A program made the translations under genes and the position numbers. 64,000 bases of DNA from the NCBI RefSeq assembly GCF_007746795.1, contig NZ_CP036343.1, positions 4,501,357 through 4,565,356 of the forward strand, read 5' to 3'. Under the pieces are notes generated by a model, which had not been told where the DNA came from, did no database searches, and saw only the letters and a program-made list of their open reading frames with translations. Positions within the stretch are counted from its first letter, which is position 1, and each line of letters starts with the position of its first letter. This DNA comes from Gimesia algae. Its GTDB lineage: Bacteria; Planctomycetota; Planctomycetia; Planctomycetales; Planctomycetaceae. Shown one piece after another: positions 17,872 to 26,860 of the stretch.

Positions 17872-19011
17872 TTAGTCTGCCAGAATTTTGATGTCTGGTT
17901 TTACAGCTTCAGTCGTGACGGTAGATTCCGATGCGGGATAGAGTTCGGTATCGGGATAAAAAGCATACCAGGCAAACCACAGGGCATACATCCAGTTGAG
18001 CCCTGACTCTGCTTTTACCACGCGCAATGATTTTGCTTCGGGATGATAGGCCAGTGTGAATTTTTTGCCTTCAAGTTCCTCTTCCCACTCGGTCGCCTCC
18101 GTCAGATGTTGATAAGCGGTTACCGGATATGCCCGCTTCTGATCTCCCACCCAGATCCCAAGCAGAGGTGTTTTTTTCGGAAGTCGGAGATCCTGTCTGT
18201 TGACCTCAAACATCAGGCTGTCATTGCTCAGGTATTCTTTGTAAGCCGTCGACTGATACTCAAATGGAAACCCGGTCTCCGGAGAAAGAACCTTTGTATC
18301 GGGGTAGCGCTGTTTCCAGTCTTGCCAGTCTGTCAATTCGACAGGCAGATGCATCAGCGTTTCCTGTACCCGCGGACCACAGATAGCCTGAGACATCATT
18401 TGTGACCAGAGCCCATCCGTCTCCCCCGATCCGGTACGGTCATACAACAACTGATTACTGTTGAAAAGATAACCAGAGATCCCGAACTCAATCTTTCCGC
18501 CTGTTCCCTGGCCGTTATATACCGCCAGCGAATCACTCAAAGGGCAATAGGTCACGATAAACGGAGTCTCTCCAATCTGGTCGTTCACCACTTCATGCCA
18601 ATCCAGGATCTTCAGTGGGTAGGCCCGGGCTTCGCCTTCCAGACAGACTCCCGCCACGCGATCATGTGATTTCATAAATGTGGCATCTTTGTTCTGGATA
18701 AAGTCAGGGGTTGTTAAAGCGGGAATACCATCTTTGGGAATCCGTGCATTGACAATTTCGTGGTTCGGCAACATCAGGCCCTGCACATTGAACTCCGGTT
18801 TATTCGTCAACGCCGCCACCGGGCGATTATGCCAGAACGACAGAAAATAAACCTGATTGACCCACGCGTACCAGCCGGCAAATAACAGACCTGAAACAGC
18901 AATCAGCAGTAATGCTGGCTGTGATGGTTTATCACTGGCAGGAGCTGCCGGGAAAGAAGTATTTGACGGATCCTGAACCGTCACTTCCTCACTCAGATGA
19001 GAGGAATCCAT
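17872..19011 (-). CDS. DUF3179 domain membrane-anchored protein
   Basis: 379 residues from ATG 19011 (the longer frame to 19068 adds 19 residues with no support). After a polar 30-residue leader there is one hydrophobic segment (about 35-55), then the DUF3179 domain: RAYPLKILDWHEVVNDQIG near residue 130, FIVTYCPLSDSLAVYN near 150 and FGISGYLFNSNQLLYDR near 175, with conserved Cys, His and Tyr. DUF3179 function is not established; it is found in many marine bacteria and archaea. A tail after the domain (about 340-379) includes a second weak hydrophobic patch. The neighbours show no functional link. Confidence 0.85.
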   Translation of the reverse strand: MDSSHLSEEVTVQDPSNTSFPAAPASDKPSQPALLLIAVSGLLFAGWYAWVNQVYFLSFWHNRPVAALTNKPEFNVQGLMLPNHEIVNARIPKDGIPALTTPDFIQNKDATFMKSHDRVAGVCLEGEARAYPLKILDWHEVVNDQIGETPFIVTYCPLSDSLAVYNGQGTGGKIEFGISGYLFNSNQLLYDRTGSGETDGLWSQMMSQAICGPRVQETLMHLPVELTDWQDWKQRYPDTKVLSPETGFPFEYQSTAYKEYLSNDSLMFEVNRQDLRLPKKTPLLGIWVGDQKRAYPVTAYQHLTEATEWEEELEGKKFTLAYHPEAKSLRVVKAESGLNWMYALWFAWYAFYPDTELYPASESTVTTEAVKPDIKILAD

Positions 19012-19322
19012 AACAGGCGCTTTCTTATGTAGATCGACTGCATATCTCGAGGCCCGACATACAATCAAATAAGCTCATTCAGAGTGAAAGTAGAAAAACG
19101 CAGCGAAGAACTTCGCAATAGAAACTTACTGAAGCCTAAACCATACAGAAATGCCATGAGTTTGGATAAGGTTTTTTATTTTTTTTGTGAAGAGTTCGTT
19201 TGGAAAGTTAACTTACCAGACTCAGAACAGCGGCCCATGAGTTGGTCAGACAGAAGCTCTGAACCGATAACAAAAGAATTGCTTGCGCTGGCAGACTAAA
19301 ACCGCCAAACCCGCTCGCCAGC
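19012..19322. other. Intergenic region without a supported gene
   Basis: Between two minus-strand genes. It carries a GCGAAG-AA-CTTCGC dyad at 19103-19116 upstream of the DUF3179 gene. The 71-codon plus-strand frame at 19084-19299 starts with GTG, has no ribosome site and no recognisable features; I do not call it. Confidence 0.4.
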
Positions 19323-20420
19323 TTAATTCGATTCAGGGTCAGGCGCGTTCCAGACAGTCACACCGAGATGATATCCTGTATGCTGTGGTGAATCGCTGGA
19401 ATACCAGGCTGTCACGATCTCGCCATTTTCCTTCTGAACACTGGATGGGTAACCGCAATCCCCGCCATCGGCTGTGTGTGAAATCCGAATCGGTTCGCTC
19501 CAGGTCTGCCCCTCATCGCTGCTGAGCTTCGCACACACGCCCCGCCGTCCGTTGACGCGAATGCCATAACTGAGCAGTAACCGGCCATCTTTCAAACGCG
19601 CCAGATGGCCGTTGATCTCATTGCGTCCCGTCACAGGTTGCGGCGGCTGCCAGGTCACTCCGTTATCGTTGCTGCGAATCAGTTCCATTTTATCGATGCG
19701 GGCTGCCGCCAGCCAGCGTTTATCTCCCAGGTAAAACAGATCGGTTTCATTGTGAGCAGGACCAATGACAGAGACCACACTCCAGGTCTGGCCATCATCG
19801 TCACTTGTTAAATGCGATGATTTCCAGCCTTTGGTTTTGGTGGACTGGCTGGGATCTTTAAACTGGCCCTGGTAGCAGGAGACATGGAGCGCGCCATCAG
19901 CGCCCACCCAGATGTCACCGAAAGGAATCAATTCAGACCAGCCTGCTTCTGCTGCCGGGAAGTCTTCCGATTTCGTCCAGCTGCGCCCCCCATCGCTCGA
20001 CCGCAGCACCCAGCTGCGCAGAATCGCATCCCGAAAGGCTGCCTGCTTGGGACGCTCCGGCTGTTTGAGATTGCTCCAGCCGGAACAGAGTACAATCAGA
20101 TCGCCATTCTTCGCCAGTCCCGTCGCATGATTCATCCGCACGGTGTTCGGTATATGCTGCGTGACTGTGCTGCGTTTCTTCCATTTGATTCCATCCGGGC
20201 TGGCCCAGCAGTCGATGTCCCCTTCCCGCTGTCCGTGACTGGGTTGATTGTGAAACACTGCGATAATCGTTCCGTCCGGGAGCAGCGTCAGATTCGGCCA
20301 GGCACAGACGTTTTCCACAGCGACCACCTGTTTGAGAACGGGGGATTTCTGAGCTGGCAACTCGTCGACAAGGAAATAGGTGAGTGCAACAGACAGAAAG
20401 ATCAAGAAGGCAGTTCTCAT
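19323..20420 (-). CDS. Exported sialidase-fold (BNR repeat) protein
   Basis: 365 residues from ATG 20420 (GGGGTAAAG upstream; a TTG at 20435 would add five residues). Signal peptide at about 1-22. Several Asp-box/BNR motifs are visible: SSDGGRSWTKS, SDDDGQTWSVV, SNDNGVTWQPP and SSDEGQTWSEP, marking a six-bladed sialidase-type propeller. WPNLTLLPDGTIIAVFH near the N-terminus fits the family. Catalytic Arg triad and Tyr/Glu pair were not assigned, so it may be an exo-alpha-sialidase or a related sugar hydrolase or binding protein. Ten residues or so after the neighbouring 20446-21171 gene in reading order, so the two may be co-transcribed. Confidence 0.85.
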   Translation of the reverse strand: MRTAFLIFLSVALTYFLVDELPAQKSPVLKQVVAVENVCAWPNLTLLPDGTIIAVFHNQPSHGQREGDIDCWASPDGIKWKKRSTVTQHIPNTVRMNHATGLAKNGDLIVLCSGWSNLKQPERPKQAAFRDAILRSWVLRSSDGGRSWTKSEDFPAAEAGWSELIPFGDIWVGADGALHVSCYQGQFKDPSQSTKTKGWKSSHLTSDDDGQTWSVVSVIGPAHNETDLFYLGDKRWLAAARIDKMELIRSNDNGVTWQPPQPVTGRNEINGHLARLKDGRLLLSYGIRVNGRRGVCAKLSSDEGQTWSEPIRISHTADGGDCGYPSSVQKENGEIVTAWYSSDSPQHTGYHLGVTVWNAPDPESN

Positions 20421-20445
20421 CTTTACCCCGATCAAGCATCAACGG

Positions 20446-21171
20446 CTATTTGAAATGTAAAATCAGTTCCCCGGTTTCGATATATTTTGAAGAGGAACCA
20501 CGAAAGAGTGCAGGTATCGTGGATTTCAATTTTACTGTTTTCTGCTGCCCCACGACAACCACAGCTCCCAAATATAATTGGTTCTGGTGCTGAACAATTG
20601 GAGTTCCACTCATTTCCACAGCAGTGATAAAATCGGGCAAGGGACGTTTTTTTGCTTCCTCGAGAACAGCTTGATGTTCGGCAGACATTGTCGACAATGC
20701 TTGTCGAACAGGCAGTGGTCCATAATTAGATGTTTTGCTGCTCGCAGCTAAAGTGATTCGAAAGCCCTTCGTAGAACTGCGTTGCCCAGGTGCGATCACA
20801 GCCGCTTTCGCGCCCGCCAGCACTGCTTCCCCGCCAGGATTTCGTTTGACCTCCAATGGATGTCCCTGTTCGTCGCAGGCCAGAAATGATTTACAGAGAT
20901 AAGGCGGCAGCCTGTTCGGAAGCGTTGCTTCCATCTTTTGCTGACTGCAGTTCCGGAAGTGATAATGGACCCAGATACGGTCACCGGTCTGATAACGTTC
21001 TTTGACCGGAGTCACTGAAATTCCAGCCTGAATATTGCAACCGACCTGAAGTTTTCCCCAGACAATCAGTTCCCTGGCAGAGTTTGGTTCTTCAGAATAA
21101 CAAGCTTGAGCAGGACTCATAATCACGAGACTGAACAATGTCAAACCAATTCTTGTCAGCAACATCTTCAT
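20446..21171 (-). CDS. Secreted protein of unknown function
   Basis: 241 residues from ATG 21171, preceded by GAAGGGAG; the longer frame to 21273 lacks a ribosome site. Signal peptide at 1-24, with cleavage likely before CYSEEP. The mature protein is mainly beta: VKERYQTGDRIWVHYHFRNCS resembles the start of an immunoglobulin-like sandwich, as does the KTVKLKSTIPALF segment near the end. No enzyme motif is seen. It ends 25 bases before the sialidase-like gene, in the same direction, so the pair is probably an operon. I do not recognise a named family. Confidence 0.7.
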   Translation of the reverse strand: MKMLLTRIGLTLFSLVIMSPAQACYSEEPNSARELIVWGKLQVGCNIQAGISVTPVKERYQTGDRIWVHYHFRNCSQQKMEATLPNRLPPYLCKSFLACDEQGHPLEVKRNPGGEAVLAGAKAAVIAPGQRSSTKGFRITLAASSKTSNYGPLPVRQALSTMSAEHQAVLEEAKKRPLPDFITAVEMSGTPIVQHQNQLYLGAVVVVGQQKTVKLKSTIPALFRGSSSKYIETGELILHFK

Positions 21172-21291
21172 TCCGGCTCCCTTCAAAAGTGTCCCTCGTA
21201 TACTGCGCTGGAGCAGCAATATAACAGACCGTAAGTTTACCGGGGAGATCAACTTTCTTGGAATCGCTGTCAAATTGATACTGAGACCGAC

Positions 21292-24200
21292 TTACCGCAG
21301 GGCCGGCAGACTGTCTTTGAGCCTGGAGATCAGCGTGGATTCGTCTTTCCGGGAGACCGGTTCGTCAGCAACGGCACGGAGCGGACACTGACGGCACATC
21401 ACCAGAATGTAAGCCGAGGGAATATAATAGAGCGCCAACAGCGTCGCGCCTCCTACACCCCCGGCAATCGTGATCGCCAATGGAGGCCAGAACCCGCCTC
21501 CGGCTATCACCAGCGGTGCAAAGCCAGCCACCGTTGTCAGAGAAGTCGCGACCACATGCCGCGTCGATCGCAAAACGACATCGCGAACGACAACACGATT
21601 CCCCTTGCGTGCTTCGGGGTTGGCACGCAGTTCTGCCAGCACGACGATGGCATCGTTAATCGCGACCCCCGCCAGACCCATCGATCCGACAATCGCCATG
21701 AAACCAAAGGGAAAATCAAACAGCCACAGCATCCCCAGCCCCAGTCCAATCGAAAGCATACCGACAGTCCCCACCAGCGCCGCCACGCGAAACGAAGCGA
21801 AAGACAATACCAGCGTCGCCACCATCAGGACCATCAACACGCCGACATTCGCCAGCAGATTGCCGACCGCATCATTTCGCTTGGATGCTTCTCCGCCCCA
21901 TTCCAGTCGATAACCGGGCGGAAGTTCAAAGCCCGCCTGCTTCAATTTTGACTGAAATTCCGCCAGTGCTTCCGCGGGCAGGACCCCTGCTTTGAGATAA
22001 GCCTGCACTTCATTCATCCGCTCCCCATTGAAATGAGAAATGGCTGCCACTTCCGATGACATTTTGACTTCGGCAATCGCCGTCAAGGGGACAAACTGCG
22101 GCTGTCCGTCAGCGGTCTTGATACTGGAGATCAACTGCAACGAAGCAATTTCATTGATCGAACCTCGCCGCGCCTGAGGCACGCGAATCCGTACAGGCAG
22201 TTCTTCTGTCTCTTCGAGGATACTTCCCCCCAGGGAACCTTCCAGTGCTGCGTTTAACTGATTGGAGATTTCCGCATGATCCAGTCCCGCCAGTCGTGCC
22301 TGTTCTTCGTCGATCTTCAATGTCAGTTTCGGAAGGGGATCTGCGAGTTCCGCTTTGTGATGCAGTACATTCGACGTACGACTCAATATCGTCCGCAGTT
22401 CATCTCCACTCTGGCTGAGCTGATGCAGGTCAGGTCCGAACAGGCGCACTTCAATCGGTGCGTCGAAAGGTGGCCCCTGTTCCAGCTGTCGCACCAGCAC
22501 ACGCGAATGGGGTACTTTCTGGTCCAGTTCCCGTTGCAGAGCATGAATCAGAGCCTGGCCTCCTTCCGCGGAGTTCAGCTGTACGAGCGCCTGGGCATAA
22601 TTTGAAGCATTTTCTCGCTTGGCAACGATATTGTAGTAAAACTGTGGTGCGCTTTCCCCCAGAAACCATTCGATCCCCTTGACCTGGGGATGTTCCAGTA
22701 CCACCTGGCGGATCGTTTCGATGGTCTGCCGGGTCTCAGCAAGTGACGCGTGTGCATTCAACTCCAGTTCAATATTGACCTGATCGCGGTCTGCAGGTGG
22801 AAAGAACTGCTCCGGCAGCGAACCAGCGACAATAAAGCCGCTGATCGGCAGCAGACATCCCAGCGCCACCCCCAGCAACGGACGTGCGAATAGAAAATCC
22901 AGCGATTTCTGATACATGTCACGCAGACCAGCATGACTGAAGCCTGCTTGCCACCAGTGTGCATGTGCCGGATCTTCATTCTTATCAGCAAACAGAGCCG
23001 CAATGGCAGGGATGACCGTCATCGCCAGGAAGAAGGAACTGCAAATCGCCAGAATCACGCTGATGGCGATGGAACCGACGAACTCACCCGCGGGCCCGGG
23101 CATTAATGCGATCGGTGCAAAAGCAAGCACCGTCGTTAGAGTTGATCCCAGTAAAGGAACTGCCAGATGTTTCACGGTGGAAATCACGGCGTCATCGGGA
23201 GCCATCCCCGTATGTAATTTGGACCGGACTTCATCCACCACCACAATTGCATTATCAATCAACAAACCCAGCGCGATAATCAACCCGGTGACTGACATCT
23301 GATGAATGGGGATATCCAGGAAACGCAATCCTGCGAGTACCATGAACGCGGATAACGGCAATGCGGTTCCCACCACCAGCGCATTTCGCCAGCCCATCAT
23401 GAACACGATCACCGCGATCACCGCGATTCCCCCCAGCACGAGGTTCCAGACGAGCCCGCTGAGACGCGCCTCAACATAGCGGTTCTGATCGAACAGAGTC
23501 TGCACGCTCACATCGTCTGCCAGCGACTGTTTGAACTCGGCCAACGCCGCTTTTGCTGCGTGGCTCCAGTGATCAATCCGCACATTGTCCCGCACAAACA
23601 TCCCCAGCGTGACCGCAGGCTTGCCATCCGCGATCACCAGACTGCTCAACGGCAAAGCGACACCTTTACGAATCGTCGCGATATCACCCAACTGCACAGA
23701 ATGGCCTTCCGAACCGAACTGCACCGGTGTATTGGCAATCCGTGAAAGGGAATCCAGTTCGGTATCGACGTCAATCAGCAAATCACTTTTCGCACCGCGC
23801 AACTGGCCAGCAGTTAACTTGGCATCCGATGATTCCACCTGCTTCGCGATATCTTTCACACTTAATCCCAGCGAAGCAATTTTATCAGGCTGGACTTCCA
23901 CAACGATCTCTTCATCCGGATCGCCGAATGTATCAATGTCTTCTGTCCCGGAAATCGCCCGCAGACGATCTTCCAGTTGTTTGGCAGAGCGACGCAGCAC
24001 GGCATAGTTCACATCGTTCGGATTATTCCACACCAGCGCCACAATCAATGCGTAGGCTTTGACTTCCAGCTCTTCAAAATCGGGTTCTTCTGCCCCTGCA
24101 GGAAATTCGACCCGGGCATCATCAATTTTATCCCGGATTCGCGACCAGACTTCATCGACTTTATAAATATCGTCACGAAGCTCAATTGTCATAGAGGACA

Positions 24201-24459
24201 TACCAGTCCGGGAGATGGTCCGCAGCTCCTTGATCTCATCAATCTCTCGCAGTTCTTCTTCCAGCTTTTCGGAAACCAGAGATTCTACCCGCGTCGCATC
24301 GGCTCCCGGGAAGCGGGTATTGACCCGCGCGACCCGCTGCGTCAATACGGGGTCTTCCATGCGAGGCAGCACGTAAAAACTGGAGAGACCGGCGACGGTG
24401 ATCAGCGCGATCAGCAAGATAAGTAACCGCCGATTTCGATAAAATAATCCTTCCAGCAT
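21292..24459 (-). CDS. RND efflux transporter permease
   Basis: 1055 residues from ATG 24459, which has AGGGGAA upstream. Full-length HAE1/AcrB-like layout: TM1 at about 10-30, a periplasmic porter loop, TM2-6, a hydrophilic linker, TM7, the second porter loop and TM8-12. RND hallmarks seen are GLLIDNAIVVVDEV in TM4 and VAINDAIVVLAELR in TM10. The first proton-relay Asp of TM4 is present, but the second position of the usual DD pair is Asn. The substrate is unknown; related pumps export drugs, dyes or lipids. The adaptor gene lies 62 bases upstream and a TetR regulator before that. No outer-membrane channel gene is adjacent. Confidence 0.95.
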   Translation of the reverse strand: MLEGLFYRNRRLLILLIALITVAGLSSFYVLPRMEDPVLTQRVARVNTRFPGADATRVESLVSEKLEEELREIDEIKELRTISRTGMSSMTIELRDDIYKVDEVWSRIRDKIDDARVEFPAGAEEPDFEELEVKAYALIVALVWNNPNDVNYAVLRRSAKQLEDRLRAISGTEDIDTFGDPDEEIVVEVQPDKIASLGLSVKDIAKQVESSDAKLTAGQLRGAKSDLLIDVDTELDSLSRIANTPVQFGSEGHSVQLGDIATIRKGVALPLSSLVIADGKPAVTLGMFVRDNVRIDHWSHAAKAALAEFKQSLADDVSVQTLFDQNRYVEARLSGLVWNLVLGGIAVIAVIVFMMGWRNALVVGTALPLSAFMVLAGLRFLDIPIHQMSVTGLIIALGLLIDNAIVVVDEVRSKLHTGMAPDDAVISTVKHLAVPLLGSTLTTVLAFAPIALMPGPAGEFVGSIAISVILAICSSFFLAMTVIPAIAALFADKNEDPAHAHWWQAGFSHAGLRDMYQKSLDFLFARPLLGVALGCLLPISGFIVAGSLPEQFFPPADRDQVNIELELNAHASLAETRQTIETIRQVVLEHPQVKGIEWFLGESAPQFYYNIVAKRENASNYAQALVQLNSAEGGQALIHALQRELDQKVPHSRVLVRQLEQGPPFDAPIEVRLFGPDLHQLSQSGDELRTILSRTSNVLHHKAELADPLPKLTLKIDEEQARLAGLDHAEISNQLNAALEGSLGGSILEETEELPVRIRVPQARRGSINEIASLQLISSIKTADGQPQFVPLTAIAEVKMSSEVAAISHFNGERMNEVQAYLKAGVLPAEALAEFQSKLKQAGFELPPGYRLEWGGEASKRNDAVGNLLANVGVLMVLMVATLVLSFASFRVAALVGTVGMLSIGLGLGMLWLFDFPFGFMAIVGSMGLAGVAINDAIVVLAELRANPEARKGNRVVVRDVVLRSTRHVVATSLTTVAGFAPLVIAGGGFWPPLAITIAGGVGGATLLALYYIPSAYILVMCRQCPLRAVADEPVSRKDESTLISRLKDSLPALR

Positions 24460-24521
24460 GATTAAATTCCCCTGCCCCATCAACGTGACGCGATTGATAC
24501 TTGTATCACTGTCATCTCAAC

Positions 24522-25877
24522 TCAACGACGGTCTTGAATGACCACCCGCTGATGGCCCGTCAATTTATGAATTCCATCTACCACAATCTGATCACCGGTT
24601 TTCAATGTACCACGTACCAGCACCCGGTTGTCTTCTGTATGTAATACTTCCACCTGGCGTTTCTCCAGAACATTTTCTCCTACCTCTTTTCCTGCAATCA
24701 CGGCATACGCAGACCAGAGTCCCCGCTCGCCCCGTGCCAGGGAACTGAGGGGCAGCCAGAATCCCTGCATTTCGACTGGTTCGGAGATTTCAATCCGAAT
24801 GACCTGTCCGGGCACCAATTGTTTCGCTGCCTTCTCGCTGAGTGAGAGTACCACTTCCTGTGTTCGCGTGACCGGATCCAGCTCAGGCAGTATCGCTTTC
24901 AGTGTTGACTGATAATTTTTTCCGTTCAGGCCGACCTCCTGCTGGCTGCCCCGCTTGAGATTCACTGCCATATCCACGGGCACCCCTATGTGAGCTTCCA
25001 GCCGTTGATCTTCCACCAGGCGAAACAGCGGCACATTGGGGAAAATGACAGTCCCTTCATCGGCATAGCGTTTTGAAATGTGCCCACTGAAGGGGGCTTT
25101 GAGCACGGTATCATCCAGATCAACCCGGTTATCTTCCAGTGATGCATCCAGGTTAGCGACGACTGCTTTCTGGGCTGCGATCTCCTCTTTACGGGTCCCT
25201 TCCTGCAACTCCGAGAGTCGACTGCGCGCGGCATCAAGTTGAGCCTGCTGCTGTTCCACGTCATATTGAGACGCTTCATAATCGGAACTGGTAATCGCAT
25301 TACGTTTCAGTAATTTTTGATTCCGGTCGTGATCTGCCTGCAGATTTTTGAGTCGGGCGTTCAGCCGTCTGACTTCTGCTTCCGCGACTGCAACCGTTTG
25401 AACGCGGGGCCCTGCTTCCAGTTCGTCCAGCTTTGCCTGTGCAGCGGCACGCTCGGCTTGTAGTTTTAACCGCATTACCTGGAGATGCCGCGTATTCAAC
25501 TGGGCCAGTACCATCCCCTCCTGTACCTGATCCCCTTCATCAACGACAATTTCAAACAGCTTACCGCTTCGCTCGAATGCCAGTTCACTCACACGAGCCG
25601 CCGTAACCTTACCGGTGTAGGTTCGTTTTCGGGAAAACGAATGGACGGGCTTCAGTTCGATCACATCCACTGGTATTCCAGCCTGCGTTTTCTCATTCAC
25701 GGTTACTTCCGTAGAAAAAACGCGGTGCGGTTTCACCCAGAACAACCCCACGAAGACTGCCAGCAGCAACGCTGCAACAGACCACACGAACCGCTTACCG
25801 TAGGATGCGATTTTTTGACGAAACGTCAATTTGTTTCCAAAAAAAAACGACTCAGACAGTGCTCTGCTGAAGTTCAT
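24522..25877 (-). CDS. RND pump periplasmic adaptor (membrane fusion protein)
   Basis: 451 residues from ATG 25877; the frame stays open to 26153, but that extension runs through the TetR gene in another frame and has no membrane-protein logic. One TM near residues 30-50, a lipoyl half (SELAFERSGKLFEIVVDEGDQV), a coiled-coil hairpin rich in Ala, Gln and Glu (about 125-240), the second lipoyl half (DTVLKAPFSGHISKRY) and a beta-barrel domain. This is the AcrA/HlyD layout. The start lies 26 bases inside the 3' end of the TetR gene, so translation is coupled. It brings the RND pump into contact with an outer-membrane channel. Confidence 0.92.
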   Translation of the reverse strand: MNFSRALSESFFFGNKLTFRQKIASYGKRFVWSVAALLLAVFVGLFWVKPHRVFSTEVTVNEKTQAGIPVDVIELKPVHSFSRKRTYTGKVTAARVSELAFERSGKLFEIVVDEGDQVQEGMVLAQLNTRHLQVMRLKLQAERAAAQAKLDELEAGPRVQTVAVAEAEVRRLNARLKNLQADHDRNQKLLKRNAITSSDYEASQYDVEQQQAQLDAARSRLSELQEGTRKEEIAAQKAVVANLDASLEDNRVDLDDTVLKAPFSGHISKRYADEGTVIFPNVPLFRLVEDQRLEAHIGVPVDMAVNLKRGSQQEVGLNGKNYQSTLKAILPELDPVTRTQEVVLSLSEKAAKQLVPGQVIRIEISEPVEMQGFWLPLSSLARGERGLWSAYAVIAGKEVGENVLEKRQVEVLHTEDNRVLVRGTLKTGDQIVVDGIHKLTGHQRVVIQDRR

Positions 25878-26580
25878 TTCCAAACACCTCCCGACTGACA
25901 CGATCATAAACCGCATCATAGTCCACTTCGGAACTGAGTGGCTGCCACTGAATTCCGTCAAGAAAACGATTAAAATTACGGCGTAGCATTTCATAGGGTG
26001 CTGAAATGCCCAGTTCACTGAGCGAGTTACTGGTTGTGATGATTGAATAACCGCCGACAGAAAGCGACCAGAGACCGAACACAATCTCTTCAGGGGTGGC
26101 CGAATCTCCCAGGTGGACATCGCCGCGAGAGACACCATCACGCACAATACCACCGACGATTCCGATGCAGCGATGTTCGTAATTCGACATCAGCTTGCGA
26201 CGTTCTTCCGAAGTTTTATCCCAGATAGAGTCGAGTCGAATCGTCTGCTCGACACAAAAATGATCGGGATAGGTTTTTACAAACAGCTCGGCAGCAGCGC
26301 CGATAGCGGCAATCCGTTCACGCGAAGTTCCCTGAAACAGAGACGCCTTCTGAAACATTGCCAACCGTTTTTCCAGTGTTTGAATCGCCAGAGTAATGAT
26401 AATCTCCTCTTTACAGGAGAAATGGTTATAAATTGTTCCTTTTGAGTATTCCAGCAGACTCGTGAGCCGGTCCATATTCAAACCGTTATACCCGCCTTCG
26501 ATAAACATCGGGCGCGCACATTCCAGGATCTTCGCCTCGCGTTCCTGCTTTTCTTGTTGTTTGCGTTCTCGGGTACTCAT
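25852..26580 (-). CDS. TetR-family repressor of the RND operon
   Basis: 242 residues from ATG 26580; an in-frame ATG at 26607 is possible but has no ribosome site. The TetR DNA-binding domain is clear: ILECARPMFIEGGYNGLNM, then RLTSLLEYSKGTIYNHFSCK with the recognition helix SKGTIYNHF at about 45-53. The C-terminal ligand domain (about 70-242) is diverged, as usual. It is first in an operon with the adaptor and pump, and TetR proteins typically repress such operons until a substrate binds. Dyads just upstream (26593-26617) are the natural operator candidates. Confidence 0.92.
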   Translation of the reverse strand: MSTRERKQQEKQEREAKILECARPMFIEGGYNGLNMDRLTSLLEYSKGTIYNHFSCKEEIIITLAIQTLEKRLAMFQKASLFQGTSRERIAAIGAAAELFVKTYPDHFCVEQTIRLDSIWDKTSEERRKLMSNYEHRCIGIVGGIVRDGVSRGDVHLGDSATPEEIVFGLWSLSVGGYSIITTSNSLSELGISAPYEMLRRNFNRFLDGIQWQPLSSEVDYDAVYDRVSREVFGNELQQSTV

Positions 26581-26592
26581 AACACCACCATT

Positions 26593-26617
26593 TTGACGGA
26601 TCGTCATTAATTGTCAA
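26593..26617 (-). promoter_or_regulatory. Promoter/operator candidate of the TetR-RND operon
   Basis: Two nested dyads: GACG-GAT-CGTC (26595-26605) and TTGAC...GTCAA (26593-26617). On the minus strand, the outer right arm reads TTGACA (26612-26617), a perfect -35. The -10 that would go with it is poor. A TetR-type repressor bound here would block the promoter. By-eye inference. Confidence 0.4.
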
Positions 26618-26860
26618 GAGATTAATCGAAATTATTCATATCGTTGGAAACCAGGGGTTCGGCTTCAGATGTGCCAGTCGGCCTGAGATAATGACGCCCC
26701 TATCTCCTTTCATAAGTTACATTTAACATGCAACACATGTAAGAAAATGCCAGCGGAATTTAAAAGGGCAGCATCGGTTCGCAAAAGCGTGTCTGTCAGA
26801 AGCAGTCGTACGCTGCGCCATATTCCAACCTCAGGAAACGACAAACGTGCCGAAGACAGA

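Noticed and set aside
19084..19299. 71-codon plus-strand frame
   Set aside because: GTG start without a ribosome site and no recognisable motif; lies opposite the promoter region of the DUF3179 gene.
24522..26153. Longer start for the RND adaptor at 26153
   Set aside because: The extra 92 residues run antiphase through the TetR gene and do not resemble a membrane fusion protein N-terminus; ATG 25877 gives the normal layout.
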